From Antedon mediterranea (Eukaryota > Echinodermata > Crinoidea > Comatulida > Antedonidae), in the NCBI RefSeq assembly GCF_964355755.1, contig NC_092673.1, positions 6,703,001 through 6,767,000 on the forward strand: a stretch of DNA of 64,000 nt. The letters are read 5' to 3'. The notes beneath the pieces are model-generated. The model ran no database searches. It saw only the letters and a program-made list of their open reading frames with translations, and was not told where the DNA came from. Within the stretch, counting starts at the first letter, position 1. Every line of letters begins with the position of its first letter. Shown one piece after another: positions 37,699-49,700 of the stretch. The translations under genes and the position numbers were made by a program.

Positions 37699-40600
37699 AA
37701 TGTATTTATATTTTTCGGCCATGCCATTTCATTATTGACTATATTTTGGAATTGCAACAAAAATTAGAGTTGAATTTAAATAATATAACACAAATACATT
37801 GATTTATTTAAAGAATGTCGGCGATATTATGATTTGTAAACTTAATAATGTCTACGATTATTATTATTATTATTATTTCTAAAGGCACTGAACTTAAGTC
37901 GTTTACATACAGTAAAATCTAGCCACGTTAATCTGTGTTTGACCGAGTGCAGTGTAAACCGAAACAAAACGTATATGAGAGGCGTAATGATGTTAAAATG
38001 TTCCGCTCCGTTGCTCTTTCTCGTGGTAATTAAGTTAACTCGACTAATTGTTAGCGTAAAATCTCTTAAATTGGCCCGTTGGGTAAACGAATATTTGATT
38101 TCTTTACAATCGTATACTTCACTGTGTGACTTTTTGTCAATATCTTTCACATTCGATATTTAAGACATCGTATAATGGGACCTAAGTAAATAGTGATAAT
38201 TTGTATACAGTACATGCTACAACGGTATTTGATTCAATGGCAAAACACCTAAAATATATATTCGACTAATAATATTATAATGATCTACAATCTTGTAAGG
38301 ATTAAGAATGTAAAATGTATAAAAAACAGTTTATTTTTTCGTTGGAGGCTATAATGATATACTAGGCCTATAACTCTAAGGAGACCTTGCACTTAATATA
38401 CAATAATACTATAATAATAATCAATACACAAAATATAGTCGGGACATGTAGGAATGTAACCTAAGTAGTGGTTGGTCGTAATGTTGCAATGCCAGTCGCT
38501 CGTTTCACGTGATAGTGTGTCCCCTTAGAGTCTCAACTTGATTGGGGGTTCCAAAAGGAGGTCTTCTAATGTAGGATATTTCAATTTTTAATTTCATTAA
38601 CATCAGGTGCATCGACAATTTTATTCTGGTGAATGTTCGATATACATCGTAAACTTGATGAGTTTCGTCACATTTAATTTCAAGATGATTAGTATTTTCT
38701 TGGAAATTAATAAATAATTAATATGTTTATAGACTTACTAGTTGAAAGTTATATTTGCAGCTATAGGGTATATAATGAGATATCTGAATTAGGCCTAGTT
38801 AATTTTGAATTATATATCTAGCCGTATTAACCGAGAATATATATATAACCATATGGAAGGATATAACTGACCAGAAGACGACACTCCTAAGTTCATAACT
38901 GTATACGAGAAGAGCTTAAATTAAATAGTATAGGCCACTCTAAAATAGTGCAGTTGAGATGGTATATCGGATAGTGCTGTTTGGTTTATTGAAACAAAAC
39001 GGAAATCTAACTTTTGAAACACATGCATCAATCTCAACATTCAAGATAAGACACACAGAGACAGCAAGCTTGTCGACCAAGCAGTACGTCACGTGATCAA
39101 TCAATCTGTCACGATAAAAATATATCGGTTGATAGTTACTTTTTTTTTGGTCAACAAAACTAACAAGAGTGAAGGAAATCGAACACATGACTAATTTGTA
39201 CAAACCAAATAATTACATACCAATTATATTCGATCGATTAATGATGGTCATTTAGCCAGCTGAGATTAGAAAGAAAGAGAGAGAAAAGGGCGGAGCTAAA
39301 TTTAGTATTAAATATTTTATTACAAAATATTTGGAACCGATTGAGGGTTAGCCCCCGACTCCTGTATTAAAAAACATAAACCATTTGGGAACAATAATTG
39401 TAAGGTTTAATTATGAAGAACAATATATACCATGTACATGGTTCAATTGTGTTTATTGTGTCTCGATGTTTCCTTAAGAGTTGATTGATTGTTTTTAAAC
39501 AGTAATCTAGGCCTTACAAATCTGACAGTTTTGGTACAGAATCTGACACAAAATGGTACAGTAAAATGTGAAAATGCCCACAACTAATCACAAGCACCAT
39601 TGTTAACGCTAGATAATACCGTATGGGAAAATTGTTTTTAACTTTAAATACTAAAGAAGAAAAAAGGAAATTGTATTACATTGTTTAGACTGATTTAACA
39701 TTCGTCATTTTATACAGAGTGTTAACTAGGTATAATCATGTTGTAATATTTTCTACTATTCAGTGTAAGCTAAACATGACTTGAGATTACATCTAGGCCT
39801 ATGTCTTATTAGAACAATACAGTACGAACTGTTTCACAGAAATTGAAATTGTTTTGTTAAAATGTAGGTCTCTGTATAGTCTAATGTTTTGTTTATTGTA
39901 TACACGGACAGTACACGGGCAATTATTAATAATCTGTCTTCTTACAATTGTACCGTTATAGACAGTAATTTATTCTTAATGATGGAGTCGATTCTGCATA
40001 CAAAAGGAATTCTTCCTAGCCACATCATTAAGTCTCTGAACCTATCAGTAAACGGGCAGACTATAGCCTAATTACCAACAGTACTATCTGACGGGGTACA
40101 GGTGGGAACCGTGGATTTCATTAACTTGACTGTATGTTACGAGCACTATTATATCGCTAGGCGGTGAAATTACTCATCGGCCGCCTGCCACATGTTGAAT
40201 TAAGCGTATGAAAATCACGGTAGTTTAGAGCCGTCAATTCGTGAATAAAATAGGCCTAACTGCTCAAATGTATTATATTATCTTAGCACAAACAACGTTT
40301 TGCAGAAAATTTAACGAGAGCTACAGATTCTTGATATCTAAAATAAAAAAAAATTTAAATTATGTTTTAATTTATAAAAAAATTATTATTATACATTATG
40401 CATTTGTTTTATTCTTCCTTACTGATGAGGAACTCCTTGATTATAGGATGTGTGGTTAGGAATACTTAAAAACCCACAAAAAAACAACATAGAAGAGGAA
40501 GAGACCGAACATTAAAAAAACGACAACCGTGAAGCTATAAACGTTCGTTATTGAACTCGAAACGTGAATTAATATTTTTTCATTTCGTTGTTGTCATTTT

Positions 40601-41641
40601 TCGAAGTTACAATCTATTTTACTTATGAAGCAAATTGTTATCTTCTTGTGCATTATCCGAGGCGAATGTACGATATATTATAATAGTTCATTGTCAAAAA
40701 AGTGTTCGCTGTTGGCCTGTCAAATCGCCTCGCTCGTATCTTCTTCATGAGTGATTCATTTTATCTGAGGCTGAATGAACTCTTACGCTTCAGGACTTTT
40801 TAACACTTAAAACGTCCTGGTTTTGTCCTAAATTTGGCTTAATTGATGCCTTAGAAAGCAATGTCGTTTTATGTTGAACGAGACTACACAATGCGCAGCG
40901 CGATGAGCCTCTTACTTCTAGACCACTTCACCCGTGCCTTTTAGAAATTCAAACATATTTGTTCTACCGTCTGCTAGCTGGCTCAGCAAAATGGATTCTA
41001 TCCGCTGTTTGTTAGTGAAAATAAACCATCAAGTACTCTTATATGTTTTTTTCAAACGAAAAATATGAGATTAGCTACTTAAAGCGTCACGTGATATAAG
41101 ACCCAATGAGTGCGAGTGAATTATCAAACGTAATATCACAACAAAACATATCTTCAATTTATTATTATAAACAATTGTTATAGGTCTGGCATTATTTATT
41201 ACTTGATATGTAGGCCCAAATTACATTAATGTAATAAGACCCGTTTAAGCTCATGTCTATGCTCGCTTCTGGCAAATAATGTACCTTTTTAACTTTTAAA
41301 CAGTTTTCGCTAGAAGAAGTATTAGTTTATAAATTACAACGTAGGCCTACACATGTAGAGGTTGCATTCGCATAATAAATAAATTAGATTATTGTCAAAA
41401 CATACATAATATAACTGCTCATTGTTATTCAACGAAACACATTTCTAAAGCATTTCCCTCGTTCGTTGACTGAAAATAGTTTTGCATTTATTTATTAACT
41501 CTTGTTGAGTCGGAGAAATTCATTTATAGAGGGCGGAGAAACGTCTGCACGACGTTATGGTGTTTTCTTCATTTTATAGTAATAGTATTATCAAGTATTC
41601 TGTCACGAAGAAAGCAACATGCCTTTAATTTAGAATTAATA

Positions 41642-41693
<52 letters not shown>

Positions 41694-42320
41694 AAATCAG
41701 GCACAGTATACTCAATTCTCTGCTTTCTCATACAGCATTATATTTTATTCATCCCAGGGTGCAATTTGTTTGAAATAGGTTTTTTCCCCACAAACCTATA
41801 ACAAAATAAAACTAGAAAGTTTTATCGTATGGGTTTTTAATTGAGACCAAAATAATGTTATTTTGTTAAAATTAATTTACCCTACCTGTTACATCCTACA
41901 AAGACGATCATGGATAAACCTGTGAATAATGATAAACACTGAAAATTAAGTTTATATTATATGTAGAAATTACTACCACGCACCTCTCCTCCCCACGCCC
42001 ACAAATCGTTTACTTTTCCAACGTTTATTTTTCGTTAGAGGCATGAAAGTAAAATATCAATACAGACGTTAATATAACTATATAAACCAACGTAAAATAA
42101 ACAACGCGTTCTTTATACCCTAATTTGGTCATCGTTTACTCCGTTAATGCGTACTGCTTACGGTACAGTTACTCCACCGGGTACACCTCGGAATGGCTAT
42201 TCGGACGTATATTAATACTATAGGTATCGATTTAGATAGGGCAAGCCAGGGCCTAACTATTGTAACATTAAGTGTGGAACTGATTACTTTGTCCTATCGT
42301 TTCCATTAAAATGTTCAAAA
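37699..42320. other. No gene seen; TA microsatellite at 41645-41690
   Basis: A long TA run lies at about 41645-41690 and an ATT run at 37857-37876. Palindromic TAGGCCTA recurs several times. Open frames at 37842-38163, 38940-39203 and 39889-40071 were examined and match nothing known. Confidence 0.35.
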
Positions 42321-42327
42321 GTTAAGT

Positions 42328-42382
42328 GGGAGTGGGAGAGGGCGGGGGGAGGAGATAGAGCCCCCCTCCCCCGGATTTGCAT
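42328..42382 (+). promoter_or_regulatory. G-quadruplex-type G tract followed by an octamer
   Basis: Four G runs (GGG at 42328, 42334, 42340 and G6 at 42344-42349) with 2-3 base or shorter spacers fit the canonical G4 pattern. A C-rich stretch at 42361-42372 could pair with it instead. The POU octamer ATTTGCAT follows at 42375-42382. About 1.2 kb upstream of exon 1a. Confidence 0.35.
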
Positions 42383-43257
42383 ATGCCTATTTATCATGCT
42401 CACACAATCTGGACAAAATAGCCCGACGCCATCTCTTTATCCCTCATCGACCGCACAAGTCTTATTCATCACATATTGTATCCTTTGAGTACTACAATGA
42501 TACTAAGTAAACACAACATGTTTGCGTCCAGTCCAGTTGAATTAATAATATTTATCATTAACTTATTACAGTGACAGTGCCGCTGCAAGAACATAGACAT
42601 CAAGAGAATACAACGTTTTATTCTTAAGCTTTAGTTAAAGGACGTCCGGCTATTTTAGTTCACGGGGCCCCAGAAATGTGCTCTATACTAATTAGAATGT
42701 TTTTGATATATATCACGTGCCTAAAACATTGAGACAGTAACGTATTTTTTTGTGGAATCAAACGTAATCTTGTTTTGCTACATTGTCCTAGTTTGTCATT
42801 GTGAACTTCAGGTAATCAATCACTTAAATAACTGTTATGTTAATTAATATTCACTATCATTACGAACTAAATAGTATCCTCTTCGCTTTGTTCGTTTGTG
42901 AACAACTTTCCAAAAACTAACGGCCTTATGAATAGCAGTCTGAAGGTGACATCGATCATGTTTTGTTAGCTTAATTGTCCCCCTAATCGTCTTAGGCGAA
43001 AGCCTATTTTCTAGTCCATAAAGTTGCACTAGGTGCGCCTTTGTTCCCCTTCTTTTTTAAGTTGGGCTTAGAAAGGTGTGGAAAATCTGGAAGCAAACCA
43101 CGACGCGTGCACTAACAAAGCCCGGTGTTAGACCTTTGTTGCCTTCTAGTTGTAAACAGTACAGCACATGCTAAGTACGACTGGCACGAGCCATATAACA
43201 CAGTTTCCTGTATTGATTGGTTGGAATGAAGCCTTCTCTATAGAATCGTGCCGTGTC
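42383..43257. other. Upstream flank of exon 1a; no further element supported
   Basis: The GC content rises toward 43.0-43.2 kb. The minus-strand frame 42844-43029 matches no family known to me. Confidence 0.3.
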
Positions 43258-43635
43258 GACCAATCAGAAGGCGTTTAGCATTGATTGACTGTTTTTGTAC
43301 GCTTGAATGCCCGCTGTGCATGAAGTCGACTATTGCATATTTCGCTGCATAATGAGACAAATCTTTTATCAAGCATTCGATCGTACAGAAATGGTCCATT
43401 CACAAAATCTCAGCGGAAGACAAAACTTAACTGACTACACTCCTCATCAACCATCAACATCTATAATATATCCTCGAGTGCTAGGCCTTAACAGTTACGT
43501 CGGTTAAGGCAGTCGGATTGCATCTAGTCGCCTATTTAAACGTTTGAAACCTTTGAGATACAACGAGAGAACAAAGAGAGCTAAGCACGGTTTTCTCCTT
43601 GTCTTTCGAGAGGCGTATGCATAATAAGACGGAAG
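43258..43635 (+). promoter_or_regulatory. Putative proximal promoter and 5' UTR of Lhx3/4 isoform a
   Basis: Upstream of exon 1a there is a CCAAT-type box (gaccaatcag, 43258-43267), an inverted CCAAT (gattgg) near 43215, and a TATA-like TATTTAAA at 43533-43540, about 100 bp before the ATG. Transcription would then start near 43560-43570 with a 5' UTR of about 70 nt. The assignment rests on motif spacing only. Confidence 0.35.
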
Positions 43636-43667
43636 ATGCGGCAGGAGACGCCATCATCTATGCTTAG
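43617..43667 (+). other. Short upstream ORF overlapping the exon 1a start codon
   Basis: ATG at 43617 runs 16 codons ([16 protein letters not shown]) to TAG at 43665-43667, out of frame with and overlapping the main ATG at 43636. Its start context is weak (C at -3), so leaky scanning to 43636 is plausible. It would lie in the 5' UTR if the TATA-like box at 43533 is used. Confidence 0.4.
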
Positions 43668-43717
43668 TAGCGAGGTTCTAGATGCTAGCGATGCAAGTAC
43701 CTATGTTGTTAATATCG
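43636..43717 (+). CDS. Lhx3/4: Lhx3/4 proximal first coding exon 1a
   Basis: Codes for 27 residues beginning [14 protein letters not shown] and ending TYVVNI, plus one base, then donor G/GTAAGA at 43718. The frame is open upstream only to a TAA at 43582-43584, and 43636 is the only in-frame ATG before the second Met (43660). It has A at -3, a fair start context. Phase 1 joins exactly to exon 2 (Glu-Asn-Ile-Pro-Lys-Cys). A short out-of-frame ATG at 43617 overlaps the start (see the uORF entry). The N-terminal sequence is not recognisably conserved, as usual for this part of LHX3/LHX4. Confidence 0.8.
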
Positions 43718-46700
43718 GTAAGAGCTTATATTTCAATATATCATACAAGTATATAATGGTATCTATGTTAACCTATAGACAAACGGTCATGCTATGACAT
43801 AAATCTTAAACAATCTTGTATAATCAATTTATATCATATCCATATATTATCCATAAGCAACCGGTGTTCAATATGAATCGATAATCGATTATTTGTAATT
43901 TACCAGGAACCCATTGTATTACATGGATATTACCCATTTTTCCATGCATTCGAATCATTTGGACGGCATCACTGGAATGATAGTAGGTATACTGCAATAT
44001 ATCCATAACACATTTACCCGTAAAAGGTCATGCCTCACAGTTAGACCCATTGCCTGAGCATTTAGTAATTTCCATGTAATACAATGGGTTCCTGGTAAAT
44101 TACAAATAATCGCTTAAAGACATTAAAAAACGCAAATAAGATATATATTCCACACAGTAGACTAGAAATTAATAAAAAATCTATTTTCATTGAAGGACCA
44201 ACATACTGGAATAAACTTCAGTCTACTCTAGAACAAAATCACATGACCTCGCTCCCTATGCTAAAGTACAATATTAAAAAAATGATATTTGAAACATATT
44301 GCTAGCCACTATTGCTACTTCAAAATTGGGGTTGTAAATATTTTGCTTATCTCACTTTGTTTTTTTTTTCTTTTTCTGTCTAAAAATGTCATTTTTTGTT
44401 AATGTAATGCGTCCGTAGGCCTATATGTTTTATGTTTATGCTTAGGACTACAAAGACCAGCCACTTTGGCCGCCTGTGTATCTTAACCCATAAACTATGT
44501 ATCTACGTATCTTTATTATCAATGTAATTATTGTATTAAATACAGAATACATATACAAATTTTTACCAAACAGATGCCCACAATTTCGATTCATTGATTT
44601 AAAGAATAAGCAACCTGTCGCGAAGTTTTTGTTCTTCATTAACATTCATTCTAAAGTGTTTGAGAATCCGTGTGAATGGTTGATTTTAGTATTACGTAAT
44701 CGCTTTATAGAATTGTGTCAAATTATGTCTGTACACAGCTGATGTGTTGCATTGATAATAGGCATTTCGTATCTCGTATTTGTTATGTTTTTTTTATTAT
44801 ATCAATATTTCTGGTTAGGCATAATAATGTATTTTGAATCAATGAAAACATTTCTTTAAAAAATAGAATAAAACTTGAATGAGCATGATTACGAATATAT
44901 TATTTCAGGCCTATGAATATACATCATATCACTGGACGGATTAGCGTTTTTCATGTTAAAATGTATAGAGGCATAATACACGCCGCGAGTTCCTCGCGCG
45001 TAGAAATAGTAATACAGTGGTGTGCTCATCAATTTTTGAACGCACGTGTCAAAGTTTGTCTTGAATTGAATGTCAAATTGGATCTACAGTTATATTCAGA
45101 ATTGAATAATATTTTCAAGGCCTCTATAATGAACGGACTATTCATTTATTCCCAGGCGTCCAGAAAACGACGTTCGGCTATAATTAGTTACGCTACGTGG
45201 TTTTGAAGACGCTGTGACCTTACATACAGAAAACTAAATACAGACAAATACTGTACACCTTTTAATATTAAATTGTCATATTATATTATAAATATTATAT
45301 GATGACGTCATACTAATGGTACTGGTAGAGCCTAACCGTTACGCCGTGCAATACGGTACAGAATATATCATTCGTTTGTGGGTAGGCCTAGCTACACGCG
45401 ATTGGCAACATGTTATTATGGTACAGTGGTAAATATACAGAAAGCTTGCGTGAATTGCACGCTCTTTACAACAACAACTGGAACTTCTAACTTGGTTACC
45501 ACAGATGATCATCCTCACGTCGTGATTGGTCAAATTACTCTCGGTTACGTGCTTGCACTGCGTCCGATTGTGTAAAAGCTAAGTAAGAGCATATTAAGCT
45601 GGTTGAGATCAAGCGTAGGGCATGTTTTGGTCATATTTGGACTATTGTGTTTAGAAAGAATCAGATACCATCACAAGTACCCCTTTGGACGGTCAATAGT
45701 CATAAAGGTAAAGATTTCGGTTTTATCTCCTGCCCCTCCATCTTGAATGGATGTCGGGGTGCACCCCTATACACTTCCACCTACGCCCTAATTGGCTATG
45801 TTAACCCGAGCTTAGTAGCTTACACAGTCATGACCCATGTATGCCGAATAAATAAAGTGACTGCACTGTTTTGTTTTCGTTTTGTTTTTTTAGGCCTAGA
45901 CGCATTATAAATTCATTTCAAACCAAATATTTGTGTATATACTGCTTTCTCTATTTATCGTTATCATCATTAATTTGTTCTACTTTTTGACAATGTCTAT
46001 ATAAGATACTTATAGAGGACTTTATTAAAGTATCATATTACCCATTAGCAATTGAGTTATTGTAAACATTTTATCCAAACACGACGTGTATAACAATAGG
46101 TACCGGTACATCTATGTACACGCTTAGCCGATGAAATGGAAATGTTTACTAAATTAAATAAGTTCATTATGAGTAGATTTATACTTAAGTTCAATTGTTC
46201 GATTAATATATGCATAGTTCGTGACTATAATCCGTTATACTGTCTACAGTTTAGGTCAAATTAGAAGTAAACCATCAAAAAAAGTGTTGTGCACATTTAG
46301 ACTAAAGCTTTCCACTCGAGACGCAACACAGGGACGTAGACGCAACGCAAACGTGTTGACCACATAAGGTTGGTTCCCACAGCGACGCAACGCAAGGACG
46401 TAACGCAACGTAAAGCGTGGTTCCCACTAGCGACGCAACGCAAGGACGTAACGCAACGCAAGTGAATTGACCAATCACAAGCGATGGCTTATTCGCTTGT
46501 GATTGCTAAAGCTTGGTTCCCATTAGAACGTAACGCAAGGACGTGAACGTAACGCAAGGACGTAAACGCAACGCAAGCGTTTTAACCAATGACAGGCGAA
46601 GTTATAGACAGTTAGCAATCACAAGCGAATAAGCCATCGCTTGTGATTGGTCAATTCACTTGCGTTGCGTTACGTCGTTGTGTTGCGTCGCTAGTGGGAA

Positions 46701-49700
46701 CCACGCTTAACTGTCTATAACTTCGCTTGTCATTGGTTAAAAAGCTTGCGTTGCGTTTACGTCCTTGCGTTACGTTCTAGTGGGAACCAAGCTTTACGTT
46801 GCGTTACGTCCTTATGTTGCGTTTCTAGTGGGAACCAAACATTAAGATATACACGAGAATGCGACGACTTGACGTAAGTGCGCCGCAAGTAATTTGACCA
46901 ATCACGATGTCGCTTGTGATTGTTCAACTCATTTGCGTTGTACGTCGTCGTTCGGGTGGGAATCAAGGAGATACCTTTGGAAAACAAACAAATTGTACCA
47001 CCAAATGGCTGTTCCTGAGTTCTGTATTTAAATCTTTCCACTCAGTCATATTACGGGAATGTGTTCCTCTAAGTGGTGTCTCTCCCCACTCCCGGTGTCC
47101 AACCCCCCCCCCCCCACCCACCTTTAATAGGGGCTCACAAACAATGGTAACCAAAGCCTATATTCTGAAAAATACACGAAATATAAGTGACATATTATTG
47201 AGAATATTCAGTCAGTTGTGTAACAAAAACACCTAATATGAATTAGATTTATGTATAGACACGAAAGAAAAGTGTGTGTTCCGCCTAACCCACATTTATA
47301 ATAACAGAGACATAATATCGTGTATTTATTGAATTAATAAACAGCAAGTTCGCATTATCTTTCGTATATCTATCACTCTGAACTGTTATATTTCAGTTCT
47401 GGTGTATTATGAAGCAAAATAAGTATGCAATTCAACAATACATTATTCAAGGATACAGTTTTTAGTCAAAGAAAAATATCGTACCGTGCGAGTAGTTTTA
47501 CTAAGCAGGCTAGGAAAGCGAGGTATCTGCTATTTGTTTACGCAGCTGGACCAGGGTAAAACGCTTGAGAACCGCGTGCTGACGACGCCTGTCCGCTCGC
47601 CCAAGGCCTGCGTTTGCTCTATCTGTACGTTTCAGTCATAAAGAAAAACTATATTTTTTCAAGCTGTTATTCAATAGCATCTTTTTAAATGAGGCTTTCA
47701 TGATAGAGGAGTGTATTATCGTCACTGAATATCCACTAATGTTACCATGGAAACCTGTCTTTAGGTACAAAAGAAGTTAGCAATTGAACAGAATAGTAAA
47801 TGGTTAAATTTACGTGGCCTAAATATTTTATTTTACATTCGGATGAATTTTAAAATAGTACCGAACACGTTTAATACTGTATGTCGGGTTAAGAAGAAAA
47901 TATGGACAGTGAGATACAATCATTATAAACATTTTATTTACAACATGGGTTCCGAATGGTAAATAACATATTTTGGCAACGTAAATTTAGCCATTCTTTG
48001 GGACACTATTCATAGAACACCTATATGAGGGTGGGGTGGGGGGGGGGGGAGGGGGGTGCTTTCCTGTGTAATGAATAAGGGTAATACTTATACTACAGTG
48101 TAATGTAAACATTACATTATTATTAAAATATATGCCCTATATTTTTTTTTATTACAAGCCTAATTTTTGTGTAGGCCTATGCTTTAAATTATTTACAATT
48201 TCTATTGATATTACCACTTATATGATTTTTATTACCATGTTTCTGAAAAGCATATTACGAAACTAAAGTATATTATTATTAGCTCCTCCTCTGCCGGCGG
48301 TTATGGAACGCCCAAATATGGTGCGCTATGATAATTACGACGAGAAGGCCTTGCCATAATGCAGCGTTCCATAACCGGTGACCGAAGTTGGGAATTAATT
48401 ATTTTCACACCCGGGCAATTTGTTATTTCTTTCCAGTGAATTTTGTTGTATTATTACTTCTATTGATAATTACATCCCACTGTGATGACTTCCATTATAA
48501 AATATCTTTAATACTTACAAACTTGACGTAATTTTTTTTGGAATCGTCGCTGTGGTTGGTCAAACTTGCGACCAATCGCATGTGATCATATTTGTTAAGG
48601 TTTTTATTTCTATCGGTCTATTACAGCACTATAGTTTATGTATTAGATCAGTATGAATGTGATGACCTTTGACACTAACATTGATGTCATCCACTCGTTC
48701 ATCTTTCGTTCCATAAGTGAATGTAACTTATTAATAAATACACCTAATTATTTTCAAATATGGTGTTATTCAAGTACTAAATAATGCACTTATAGTTCAT
48801 TGTTTTTTTTTTCTAATTTTTTCCATTTATGTAGGTTATAATCATCACTGTACTAATATATTCGGTTCTAAAAAAGGTTAATGCTATAAAGGCTTTAACC
48901 GCGCATTGAAATGAGGGCTTAACACCTTACGTATAATATTAATTCTGTTCTAAATCCGGAAATCACGTCTTTTCTTTTTTTTTACTTTTCCATACATAGG
49001 CCTATCAGCTATGGGATGATAATACCGTCATAATTGTTCAAACTTAAAATATATTACGATCTATTGTACATATCCGACGGGTTAAAATAATGAAAAGCAA
49101 CACATGATTAAATTTAGAAAAAGGTGCCTCTAGCCTACGATTTTCAGTTAATGATCACATAACTTACTCTTCAATATCAGACGGTAACATTCTTTTATAT
49201 GTTGTGGTTTGATTGTACAAAACTGCAAAATGATTTATATTGAAATGTGGAATATCCTTATTCGCTGGCAAGTCAAATCCTTGTAATTAATAATACGTTT
49301 GCTACTTTAATATCTACGCAGACAGTAACGGTACTTGAACCGCCGTGACCTTGGTGCTAACGTAGGCATAGGAAGTGAGCGTTTATCTACAGGCGTGCGT
49401 TCATTATCAACCGATGCTTGATTGATACTTTTTGCTTTAAGCCATCGGCAGGGTTTTTGTTTGGGAGGCTACAATATTACCGTACGAATTCATTCATCCT
49501 GTAAGAAGAGTGTTATTTATGACGATATTTTTTTATTTGTATTGACAGAAAACATTCCTAAATGCGCTGGATGCCAACACCCGATTTTGGACCGATTTAT
49601 TCATAAGGTGCTCGAGCGGTTTTGGCACGCCAAATGCCTAAGATGTTCAGAGTGCGGTTGCCTTCTAAACGAGCGATGTTTTACGAGGAATGGTGAAGTT

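Larger units (their letters stand above)
46305..46972. mobile_element. Multi-level nest of MITEs (AGCTTGGTTCCC family)
   Basis: Dense gacgcaacgcaaggacgtaa units and their complements fill this stretch. At least three levels are resolved: outer (about 46368-46842), middle (46414-46793) and inner (46510-46707). Flanking pieces (46318-46360 and 46855-46972) look like older members. Open frames across the region on both strands are by-products. Confidence 0.75.

Noticed and set aside
43886-44304. LINE ORF continuing upstream through the inverted repeat
   Set aside because: In that frame a TAA lies in the right arm, and the spacer does not read as reverse transcriptase.
46757-47236. 94- and 109-codon overlapping open frames on both strands
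   Set aside because: They run through nested MITE sequence; frames are open because of the repeated acgcaacgcaagg unit.
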